Assembly (NCBI RefSeq): GCF_001552175.1
Contig: NZ_BCQR01000101.1
Coordinates: forward strand, 1 to 43,606
Length of the DNA: 43,606 nucleotides
From: Actinomadura kijaniata NBRC 14229
Lineage (GTDB): Bacteria > Actinomycetota > Actinomycetes > Streptosporangiales > Streptosporangiaceae
Reading direction: 5' to 3'
Under the pieces are notes generated by a model. That model saw only the letters and a list, made by a program, of their open reading frames with translations, did no database searches and was not told where the DNA came from. Shown here piece after piece: positions 15,682 through 21,855 of the stretch (positions are counted from its first letter, which is position 1; each line of letters begins with the position of its first letter). The position numbers and the translations under genes were made by a program.

Positions 15682-15969
15682 CTAGTCCTCGCCGTGGATC
15701 CGGCGGTCCAGGTCGCGCAGGAAGTCGGGGTCGTCGTCCGGGCCCTTCGGGGCCCCGGGCGGCGGCCCCTCCTGCGTCGCGGGCACCGGGCGGCGGGGGC
15801 GGCCGAGCACCAGCCACAGCACCGCCGCCGGCAGGCTGAACAGCAGCACCGCCAGGAACCAGCCGAACTTCGGCAGCAGGCGGATGTCCGCCTCGTCGGT
15901 CGTGAGCACGTCGAACAGGCAGAACAGCCATACTCCGACGAGGATCAGGGCGAGCAGCGCATACGCCAT
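15682..15969 (-). CDS. PLDc_N (phospholipase D nuclease N-terminal-like) small membrane protein
   Basis: A 95-residue protein with two membrane helices (AYALLALILVGVWLFCLFDV and GWFLAVLLFSLPAAVLWLVL) separated by a short acidic loop, then GRPRRP and an acidic Pro-rich cytoplasmic tail ending in DDDPDFLRDLDRRIHGED. The arrangement matches the PLDc_N domain found at the N-terminus of cardiolipin synthases but occurring alone in actinobacteria. Its role is unknown. TACCCT (15976-15981) lies exactly six bases upstream of the ATG with no ribosome binding site, indicating a leaderless transcript. Confidence 0.8.
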   Translation of the reverse strand: MAYALLALILVGVWLFCLFDVLTTDEADIRLLPKFGWFLAVLLFSLPAAVLWLVLGRPRRPVPATQEGPPPGAPKGPDDDPDFLRDLDRRIHGED

Positions 15970-15975
15970 GCCCCG

Positions 15976-15981
15976 AGGGTA
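15976..15981 (-). promoter_or_regulatory. -10-like hexamer of PLDc_N gene (leaderless pattern)
   Basis: On the minus strand this reads TACCCT, followed by six bases and then the ATG at 15969. That is the spacing expected when transcription begins at the start codon. Confidence 0.5.
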
Positions 15982-16078
15982 GTGCGTGTGACCGGCGGGG
16001 ATGACGCCGTGTCGGATCTCGGCTTACTCTGCCCCGAGGGCCCTGCGGAGGAGCGGGGGTCGCTGACAGAGGAGCCTG

Positions 16079-17035
16079 ATGCGCTTCAAGGGCATCCACC
16101 GCAAACCCCGGCGGGGCGGTGCGGTCGGTGAGGACACGGCGTTCACCTCGCCCACCGGTTCACCCGTCGAACGGGTCCCCGAACCGCGTCGGGTCCGGCC
16201 GCGCAGCAACCAGCCGCGGGACCGGTTCGGGCGGTTCCGCAAGGCCGGCCGCGACGACGACTTCGCCCTGGACCCCGACGGCCCCGCGGTGCGCGACCTC
16301 GGACGGGACGGCCCCCGGCGGCGCCCCGACCCCGGCGGCGACGCCCGCCCGCCCCGCCTGACCTGGGATGACTTCGAACTCGGCGATGACGCCCCGGCGC
16401 GCGCCGAACCGCACCCGCCCGGCGTCCCGCACGTCCCCGACGGCCGCCGCCATTGCGGCGTGCTGGAGAAGGTGATCCACCGGCAGTGGGACGTCCGGCA
16501 GGGCCCGCCGCCGCCCGAGACGATCCGGGCGGTGGAGAGCCTGGCGGCGCTGCCCGACCGGCTCAAGCGCAAGCTCGCCGACGGCCTGGCGGGCATCTAC
16601 GTCGGGCCCGGCGGCGTCCCCGACCTGGACCACATGGGGCACCTGCGCGACCGTCCGCTGCCGTCGGGCCGGGCGACCTGGGACATCTGCGCGGGCGCCT
16701 ACGGCGACGGGAAGATCGTGGTGGGGGACCGGCCCTCGCCCACCCCGGACGTGATGATGCACGAGGTCGGGCACGCGCTCGACGACATCGACGGGGGCGA
16801 GGGGGAGTGGACCTCCGACAGCCCGGCGTTCCAGGAGCTGTACCGGCAGTGCCTGCCCTATCTGGCGAGCGACTTCCACCGGCAGTCGGGAACGCTCGGG
16901 CGCCGCGAGTTCTTCGCCGACGCTTTCGCCGCGATCTCCGCCCGGCAACGACCGGCTCTGGTGGATATGCTCGCCGGGAACATCCGTTTGGCCCTGGAGG
17001 TCATGCTCTTCTTCAACCGGCGCTATGGAATCTGA
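16079..17035 (+). CDS. anthrax-lethal-factor-like (ATLF/M34-type) zinc metallopeptidase
   Basis: A 318-residue protein. Residues 1-120 are charged, Pro/Arg/Asp-rich and probably disordered. The C-terminal half carries HEVGHALDD (zinc ligands H228 and H232, catalytic E229) and, 45 residues on, RREFFADAF, whose E277 fits the third ligand seen in lethal-factor-like gluzincins; ALDD and EFFAxAF are characteristic of that group. There is no signal peptide or membrane segment, so any export would need a specialised route. GAGGAG precedes ATG 16079. An acidic 84-residue gene follows 54 bases later. It could be a toxin-like or a housekeeping peptidase; the substrate is unknown. Confidence 0.75.
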   Translation: MRFKGIHRKPRRGGAVGEDTAFTSPTGSPVERVPEPRRVRPRSNQPRDRFGRFRKAGRDDDFALDPDGPAVRDLGRDGPRRRPDPGGDARPPRLTWDDFELGDDAPARAEPHPPGVPHVPDGRRHCGVLEKVIHRQWDVRQGPPPPETIRAVESLAALPDRLKRKLADGLAGIYVGPGGVPDLDHMGHLRDRPLPSGRATWDICAGAYGDGKIVVGDRPSPTPDVMMHEVGHALDDIDGGEGEWTSDSPAFQELYRQCLPYLASDFHRQSGTLGRREFFADAFAAISARQRPALVDMLAGNIRLALEVMLFFNRRYGI

Positions 17036-17089
17036 CGCCTCGCGGGACCCGGGGCGCTCCCCGGAAGACACAGCGAAGGGTGATCGGCA

Positions 17090-17344
17090 ATGTATGTGAT
17101 CCGGCTTCCCGACGGCACCCTGCGGGTGCCGCACAGCGTGCTGGGGGATTCCGCGCCGGACGGCGGGGACCGGATCATCGCGCAGGCGTATGTGGAGGTC
17201 GGCCCGGACGATCCGGACTACGAACGGCTGCTGGAACAGTCGATCACCGAGGCCGAGCTGGAGGAGAAACGCCGTTCCTGGCGCGCGGGCGACGCGGAAC
17301 TGCTGCGCACGTTCGAGGAATGGAAGGCCGAGCGCGAGGGCTGA
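17090..17344 (+). CDS. small acidic protein of unknown function, partner of the metallopeptidase?
   Basis: An 84-residue soluble protein, N-terminally beta-like (MYVIRLPDGTLRVPHSVLGD) and C-terminally a long charged helix (LLEQSITEAELEEKRRSWRA and onward). It is strongly acidic overall. I do not recognise a family. It starts 54 bases after the metallopeptidase stop, on the same strand, and both end before a strong terminator, so they probably share a transcript. An inhibitor, immunity or chaperone role is possible from position alone. AAGG lies about ten bases before the ATG. Confidence 0.65.
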   Translation: MYVIRLPDGTLRVPHSVLGDSAPDGGDRIIAQAYVEVGPDDPDYERLLEQSITEAELEEKRRSWRAGDAELLRTFEEWKAEREG

Positions 17345-17416
17345 CCGCCGGCGGCGGCGTTCCAGGGGGCCCGGCATGCCGGAGGAGGGTCGGACGTGGA
17401 TCGGGAGGCCGGTGGT

Positions 17417-17474
17417 TGACCGCGGCGCCGGGTGGAGGGCCGGTCGCGGGGACCGGGGCCCGGCGCCACGGTCA
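17417..17474. terminator. nested bidirectional terminator before bldC stop
   Basis: Outer arms TGACCG (17417-17422) plus GGCGCCGGG (17424-17432) pair with CCCGGCGCC (17459-17467) plus CGGTCA (17469-17474), a 15-bp stem with one C-A mismatch. An inner hairpin CCGGTC-N5-GACCGG (17440-17456) sits in the loop. The right arm contains the bldC stop codon. Confidence 0.8.
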
Positions 17475-17669
17475 GCGGGCGTGCTCGGCTACCGGTTCGT
17501 CGCCGCGCAGCAGGGCGTGCACCTCGGATTCACGGAAGCGGCGGTGGCCTCCGGGAGTGCGGATGCTGCTGATCCGGCCGGCCGCGGCCCAGCGGGTGAC
17601 CGTCTTCGGGTCGACCCGGAACAGGGCGGCGACCTCTCCGGGGGTCAGCAGGCGCTCGCTCGTCTCCAC
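17472..17669 (-). CDS. bldC: BldC-like MerR-type developmental regulator
   Basis: A 65-residue single-domain DNA-binding protein. LLTPGEVAALFRVDPKTVTR is the helix-turn-helix and the following basic wing reads GGHRRFRESEVHALL. This matches Streptomyces BldC almost throughout (LTPxEVAxxFRVDPKTVTRWAxxG, IRTxGGHRR), a protein that binds direct repeats cooperatively and delays the onset of sporulation. It is much shorter than true MerR regulators because it lacks the effector/dimerisation domain. GTG 17669 follows GGGGGAGAG. The 255-base region upstream, shared with the divergent dehydratase gene, contains a 15-bp palindrome that may be an operator. Confidence 0.92.
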   Translation of the reverse strand: METSERLLTPGEVAALFRVDPKTVTRWAAAGRISSIRTPGGHRRFRESEVHALLRGDEPVAEHAR

Positions 17670-17748
17670 GTTTTCTCTCCCCCTTTGTCCCGCTCTCGGT
17701 GCGGGTGGACTGTTTCCTAGTGTGGCGGGTCAAGACCGATTTCTCCCT

Positions 17749-17763
17749 TGTTTTCGGAAAACA
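17749..17763. promoter_or_regulatory. 15-bp palindrome upstream of bldC
   Basis: TGTTTTC-G-GAAAACA is a perfect 7-bp dyad about 80 bases upstream of the bldC GTG, in an AT-rich island. It is a candidate operator for bldC or the divergent dehydratase gene; the binding protein is unknown. Confidence 0.4.
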
Positions 17764-17911
17764 TCACTGAGGGTGAGAGCGTGACCAGGGATTATGACGC
17801 GAAGTGAGCGTGGCATTGGGCACACCGGTCACGCCGCTCTCTGCTGACCCGTTGCTGATACGCACCACCCCGTCGCGGACGGCCCGTTAACCACCGCACA
17901 GCGCAAGCGAA

Positions 17912-17917
17912 TAATCT
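17912..17917 (+). promoter_or_regulatory. -10-like hexamer of dehydratase gene (leaderless pattern)
   Basis: TAATCT is followed by seven bases and the ATG at 17925, with no ribosome binding site. GTTAAC (17886-17891) could be a poorly spaced -35 element. Confidence 0.5.
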
Positions 17918-17924
17918 CGCTCAC

Positions 17925-18896
17925 ATGACCGAACTGGTGTCCCTCGGGGAGATCGAACGGGCCGCGGAACGGCTCTCCGGAACGGTTCTGCGCACCCCGC
18001 TGGTGCCGTTCCCGGCGGACGACTCCGACGGGAACGCGCGCCTTCTGGTGAAGGCCGAGTCGTTGCAGCCGGTCGGGGCGTTCAAACTGCGCGGCGCCCA
18101 CAACGCGATCGCGGCTCTCCCCGAACGGGTGCGCGAACGCGGAGTGGTCGCCCATTCCAGCGGCAACCACGCCCGGGCCGTCGCCCACACGGCCCGCGCG
18201 TTCGGAATTCCGGTCGTCCTCGTCATGCCGCACACCGCCCCCGCCGTGAAGGTGGACGCCTGCATCCGGCTGGGCGCCGAGATCGTGTACGTCGAGCCGA
18301 CCATGGAGGCCCGCACGGCCACCGCCGCCAAGCTCGCCGAGGCCCACGGGTTCACGCTGGTCCCGCCGTTCGACGACCCGCGGGTCATCGCGGGCCAGGG
18401 CACGGTGGGCCTGGAGATCGCCGAGGACGCCCCCGGCGCCGGGGCGGTCCTGGTCCCGGTCGGCGGCGGCGGCCTGATCGCGGGCGTCGCCGCCGCGATC
18501 AAGGCGAAGCGCCCCGGCGCCCGGGTCATCGGCGTGGAACCCGAGCTGGCGGCCGACGCCCGCGACTCGCTGCGCGCGGGCCGCCCGGTCGCCTGGTCCG
18601 CCGAGGACGCCGGCCGCACGCTGGCCGACGCCCTGCGCGTCCAGCGCGTCGGCGACCTGACGTTCGCGCACATCCGCGCGCACGTGGACGACATCGTCAC
18701 CGTCTCGGAGGACCAGATCCGGGAGGCGATGCGCCGCCTGGCCCGCGAGGCGCGGCTGGTGGCCGAGCCCGGCGGGGCCGTGGCGACCGCCGCCGCGCTC
18801 TTCCGCCGGGACGCGTTGCCGCAGGTGGGCACCTATGTCTCGGTGCTGTCGGGCGGAAACGTGGACCCGGCGCTGTTCGTGGAGACCGTCGGATAG
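17925..18896 (+). CDS. threonine/serine dehydratase-like PLP enzyme
   Basis: A 323-residue fold-type II PLP enzyme. The cofactor lysine lies in GAFKLRGA (K54), the phosphate and substrate loop is SSGNHA (78-83), and a tetraglycine phosphate loop (PVGGGGLIAG) is present near residue 178. It most likely deaminates L-threonine or L-serine to 2-oxobutyrate or pyruvate plus ammonia. The absence of a C-terminal ACT-like domain argues against the feedback-regulated biosynthetic IlvA and for a TdcB-type or serine-racemase-like enzyme. It is divergent from bldC, and its last codon overlaps a -10-like hexamer for the next gene. Confidence 0.88.
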   Translation: MTELVSLGEIERAAERLSGTVLRTPLVPFPADDSDGNARLLVKAESLQPVGAFKLRGAHNAIAALPERVRERGVVAHSSGNHARAVAHTARAFGIPVVLVMPHTAPAVKVDACIRLGAEIVYVEPTMEARTATAAKLAEAHGFTLVPPFDDPRVIAGQGTVGLEIAEDAPGAGAVLVPVGGGGLIAGVAAAIKAKRPGARVIGVEPELAADARDSLRAGRPVAWSAEDAGRTLADALRVQRVGDLTFAHIRAHVDDIVTVSEDQIREAMRRLAREARLVAEPGGAVATAAALFRRDALPQVGTYVSVLSGGNVDPALFVETVG

Positions 18897-18899
18897 GCT
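18894..18899 (+). promoter_or_regulatory. -10-like hexamer of DUF4229 gene
   Basis: TAGGCT includes the stop codon of the dehydratase gene and is followed by nine bases and the ATG at 18909. It would give a leaderless or nearly leaderless message. Confidence 0.4.
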
Positions 18900-18908
18900 C
18901 GAACCGTC

Positions 18909-19151
18909 ATGCGCTCCGTACTCCTTTACACAGCCGCGCGGTTCGGCGTCTTCGCCGCGACCGCCGGGGTGCTGTTCCTCGTCGGCGCCCGCGGCTTCCT
19001 GCTGCTCCTGTTGTCGGTCCTGATCAGCGGTGTCATCAGCTTCGTGCTGCTGTCGCGCCAGCGAGACGCGATGTCCTCCACCGTGACGACGGGCATCCAG
19101 GAGCGCAGGCGGAGGCTCCAGCAGGCCCGCGCCAAGGAGGACCCCTCCTGA
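18909..19151 (+). CDS. DUF4229 small membrane protein
   Basis: An 80-residue protein with two adjacent hydrophobic helices (VLLYTAARFGVFAATAGVLF and GFLLLLLSVLISGVISFVLL), the SRQRDAMS turn and a basic cytoplasmic C-terminus (IQERRRRLQQARAKEDPS). This matches the DUF4229 family of actinobacterial inner-membrane proteins, whose function is unknown. In mycobacteria a homologue lies near the menaquinone genes, and here it is about 2 kb before menG, so a respiratory-membrane role is conceivable. No ribosome binding site precedes ATG 18909. Confidence 0.8.
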   Translation: MRSVLLYTAARFGVFAATAGVLFLVGARGFLLLLLSVLISGVISFVLLSRQRDAMSSTVTTGIQERRRRLQQARAKEDPS

Positions 19152-19169
19152 CGGAGGGGCCCGTCCCGG

Positions 19170-20801
19170 TCAGCGCAGGTCGGTGGCGATGATCTTCTCG
19201 ATGTTGCGCTCGGCCAGCGCCGTGATGGTGACGAACGGGTTGACGGTCGTGTTGCCCGGGATCAGCGCCCCGTCGATCACGTAGAGCCCGGGGTGGCCGT
19301 GCAGCCGCCCGTGGTTGTCGGTCGCCCGGTTCAGCACCGCGCCGCCGAGCGGGTGGTACGTGAGGTGGTCGCCCCAGATCTTGTAGACGCCGAACAGGTC
19401 GGTCCGGTAGATCGTGCCCTCGGTGGCGTTGATCTTGTCGAAGATCGTCTTGGCCATGTCGATCGAGGGCTGCTTCCAGGCGGTCTGCCAGTCCAGCTCG
19501 ACCCGCCCGGCGGCGGCGTTCCAGGAGAACCGGGCGCGGTGCGGGTTGCGGGTGATCGACAGGTAGAACGAGGCGTAGGTCTCGATCCCCACCGGCAACG
19601 GCGCGACCTCGGCGAACGCGCCCCCGGCCGCCCAGTTGTCGATGCCCGCGCACGGGATGGCCGACTGCTTGGCGCCGGTGGCGTCCCACATGTGGTTGGC
19701 CCGGCCGCACATGACGTTGCCGTTGTCGCCCCAGTCCCGGCCGACCTCGTCGTTCAGGCGGGGCAGCGCGCCGGTCGCCCTCAGTTTCACCAGCAGCTTG
19801 CTGGTGCCGACGCTGCCCGCCGCGAAGAAGACGCGGTCGGCGGTCACGGTCTTGGTCGCGGTGACGTTGCCCGCGGTGTCGAGCTGCTCGGCGGTGACCG
19901 CGTACCGGGCGCCGTCGGGGACGACGGCCGTGACCCGGTGCAGCGAGGAGATCGCGACCCGGCCGGTCGCCCGGGCGCGGGCCAGGTAGGTCTGCTGGAG
20001 CGACCTCTTGCCGTGGTTGTTGCCGTAGAGGATCTCGGCGGCCAGCGCCGACTTGGGAACGGTGCCCGCCTCCTCGCGCCTCATGTAGTCCCAGTCGTAC
20101 ACGTCGGGCACGAAGGTGAAGCGGAACCCCGAACGCTGCGCGTGCTTACGGCCGACGCGGGCGTACTGGTAGTAGGGCGTGGCGTCGAACCAGGCCGGGT
20201 CGACGGTGCCGACGCCCAGCTCGGCGTTGGCGCGCGGGTAGTAGACGCCGTACATCTCGTCGGCGTTCACCGAGGGCAGGACGTCGGCGAAGTTCTCGCG
20301 GCGGGGCGTGACGGCCATGCCGCCGTTGACCAGGGAGCCGCCACCGACGCCCCGGCCCTGGTAGACGATGATGCCGCCGAACTCCTCGGCGTCGAGGACG
20401 CCCGTGTGGCGGGTGACGTCACGGTCGATGGGGGAGCCGAGGAAGTAGTTGAGCGGCGCCTTGGTGCGGGTGCGCAGCCAGTAGGCGCGGTGGTCGGGCG
20501 ACCGGGTGTTGCAGAAGATCTTGCCGTCGGGGCCCGGGGTGTCCCAGGCCATGCCCATCTCCAGCAGGTGGACGGGGACGCCCGCCTGCGCCAGGCGGAG
20601 GGCGGCGACCGCGCCGCCGTACCCGGTGCCGATCACCAGGACGGGAACGTGCGCACCGTGCGCGATCGAGGCGGCCCGCGTCCGGGCGGAGGCCCGGGGC
20701 AACCCCAGGGTGGCGGCTCCCAGGATGGAACCTGTTCCAGTGATGAATCCGCGTCGTGTCAGTCCGTTGGAAGCGCCCCCACGCCCGGTCTCTTTGATCA
20801 T
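19170..20801 (-). CDS. choA: cholesterol oxidase (GMC-type, Tat-exported)
   Basis: A 543-residue secreted flavoenzyme that oxidises cholesterol and isomerises the product to cholest-4-en-3-one. A Tat signal (LTRRGFITGTGSILGAATLG) precedes the FAD-binding GTGYGGAVAALRLAQAG. Long stretches match Streptomyces/Brevibacterium type I enzymes: YQGRGVGGGSLVNGGMA, EILYGNNHGKRSLQQTYLA, GNVMCGRANHMWDATGA. The three active-site positions are present: Glu in GAFAEVAP, His in YHPLGGAVL and Asn in TTVNPFVTITALAERN. ATG 20801 follows GAGGAAG. Two matches to the KstR operator consensus, one upstream and one inside the signal-peptide codons, suggest sterol-responsive control. It is divergent from menG. Confidence 0.94.
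   Translation of the reverse strand: MIKETGRGGASNGLTRRGFITGTGSILGAATLGLPRASARTRAASIAHGAHVPVLVIGTGYGGAVAALRLAQAGVPVHLLEMGMAWDTPGPDGKIFCNTRSPDHRAYWLRTRTKAPLNYFLGSPIDRDVTRHTGVLDAEEFGGIIVYQGRGVGGGSLVNGGMAVTPRRENFADVLPSVNADEMYGVYYPRANAELGVGTVDPAWFDATPYYQYARVGRKHAQRSGFRFTFVPDVYDWDYMRREEAGTVPKSALAAEILYGNNHGKRSLQQTYLARARATGRVAISSLHRVTAVVPDGARYAVTAEQLDTAGNVTATKTVTADRVFFAAGSVGTSKLLVKLRATGALPRLNDEVGRDWGDNGNVMCGRANHMWDATGAKQSAIPCAGIDNWAAGGAFAEVAPLPVGIETYASFYLSITRNPHRARFSWNAAAGRVELDWQTAWKQPSIDMAKTIFDKINATEGTIYRTDLFGVYKIWGDHLTYHPLGGAVLNRATDNHGRLHGHPGLYVIDGALIPGNTTVNPFVTITALAERNIEKIIATDLR
20727..20740. promoter_or_regulatory. KstR-like operator inside the choA signal-peptide codons
   Basis: TGGAACCTGTTCCA matches the KstR consensus TnnAACnnGTTnnA at every fixed position, with perfect 6-bp arms. 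It lies about 60-75 bases inside the choA reading frame. Confidence 0.55.
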
Positions 20802-20824
20802 GTGATCTTCCTCACACTGTGTTC

Positions 20825-20838
20825 TGAAACAGGTTCTA
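20825..20838. promoter_or_regulatory. KstR-like operator in the choA leader
   Basis: TGAAACAGGTTCTA matches TnnAACnnGTTnnA exactly and lies 24 bases upstream of the choA ATG. On the minus strand it overlaps TAGAAC, a possible -10 element, so binding would block transcription. Confidence 0.65.
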
Positions 20839-20995
20839 CCTGGTTCCGGTGAAGGTGACCATGGGCTACTGAGAAGTAAGTTGCGTTCGATACCGGAGGT
20901 GAGGCGACGGACGCCGGGGGCGGTGGCGCCCGCCTGCCGCGCGGTGCGGCGGCGGAACGGGGCACGCCACCGGCCCCACCGGGGCCTCGCCCTCT

Positions 20996-21001
20996 TAGGG
21001 T
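20996..21001 (+). promoter_or_regulatory. -10-like hexamer of menG (leaderless pattern)
   Basis: TAGGGT is followed by exactly six bases and the menG ATG at 21008. The G-run between them could alternatively act as a weak ribosome binding site. Confidence 0.45.
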
Positions 21002-21007
21002 GGGGGC

Positions 21008-21709
21008 ATGACCCGTGCCTCTCTTGATAAGCAGCCGTCGGACGTGGCCGCGATGTTCGACAGCACCGCCGAGCGCTACGACCTGCTCAACACGCTGATG
21101 ACGGGCGGGCAGGACCGGCGGTGGCGGCATGAGGTCGTCCGGGCCGTCGGGGCCAGGCCCGGGGAGCGCGTGCTCGACCTCGCCGCCGGGACCGGGACCT
21201 CCTCGGTCCCGTTCGCCGAGGCCGGTGCCGAGACCGTGGCCTGCGACTTCTCGCTCGGCATGCTCCGGGTCGGGGTGCGGCGGCAAGCGGGCGTCGACCG
21301 CCTGAGCTTCGTGGCTGGCGACGCGTTGCGGCTGCCGTTCGCCGACGGCTCGTTCGACGCCGTCACCATCTCCTTCGGGCTCCGCAACGTCGCCGACACC
21401 GTCGGCGCGCTGCGGGAGATGCGCCGTGTCGCCAAGCCCGGCGGGCGGCTGCTCGTGTGTGAGGTCAGTCACCCTCCGAACAGGCTGCTGGCACTCGGGC
21501 ACAAGGCCCACCTGAAGTTCGGGCTGCCGCTGCTGGCGAAGGTCAGCTCCAACCCCGACTCCTACCACTACCTCGCCGAGTCCACGCTCGCCTGGCCTGA
21601 CCAGGCGGCCCTGGCGGGGCTCGTCCGGGACGCCGGGTGGACGAAGGTCCGCTGGCGCGACCTGACATTCGGTGTTGCCGCGATGCACCACGCGGTCAAT
21701 CCCGGCTGA
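21008..21709 (+). CDS. menG: demethylmenaquinone methyltransferase
   Basis: A 233-residue SAM-dependent methyltransferase that makes menaquinone from demethylmenaquinone. It begins with the UbiE/MenG pattern DVAAMFDSTAERYDLLNTLM and GQDRRWR, followed by the SAM motif VLDLAAGTGTSS, the acidic loop CDFSLGML and the family block FDAVTISFGLRNVAD. The C-terminal YHYLAESTLAWPDQ and LTFGVAAMHHAVNP are also typical. It begins a run of quinone and complex I genes on the plus strand; the reductase gene follows after 146 bases that contain a Rex-type operator. Confidence 0.94.
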   Translation: MTRASLDKQPSDVAAMFDSTAERYDLLNTLMTGGQDRRWRHEVVRAVGARPGERVLDLAAGTGTSSVPFAEAGAETVACDFSLGMLRVGVRRQAGVDRLSFVAGDALRLPFADGSFDAVTISFGLRNVADTVGALREMRRVAKPGGRLLVCEVSHPPNRLLALGHKAHLKFGLPLLAKVSSNPDSYHYLAESTLAWPDQAALAGLVRDAGWTKVRWRDLTFGVAAMHHAVNPG

Positions 21710-21813
21710 CCTGGTTCGGGCGGGGCGGTACGCCCTATTCGGACCGGTCCAAATCCGAGGCGGCCCAGAGGTACCCACAGGCCGCTCCAAAGGAATAGAC
21801 TCCCCAACGGATT

Positions 21814-21833
21814 CTTGTGAAGTACTTCACAAG
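21814..21833. promoter_or_regulatory. Rex operator (ROP), perfect 20-bp palindrome
   Basis: CTTGTGAAGTACTTCACAAG is a perfect palindrome whose core exactly fits the Streptomyces Rex consensus TTGTGAA-N4-TTCACAA. It ends 22 bases before the GTG of the reductase gene; TAGACT (21796-21801) just upstream may be the -10 element. Rex leaves DNA when the NADH/NAD+ ratio rises. Confidence 0.85.
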
Positions 21834-21855
21834 CGAACGAGCTAAGAGGAACGCT

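Noticed and set aside
21817..21855. GTG 21817 as the start of the reductase gene
   Set aside because: It would place the start codon inside the Rex palindrome, has no ribosome binding site and adds 13 residues absent from the usual N-terminus; GTG 21856 has AGAGGA and gives the expected start.
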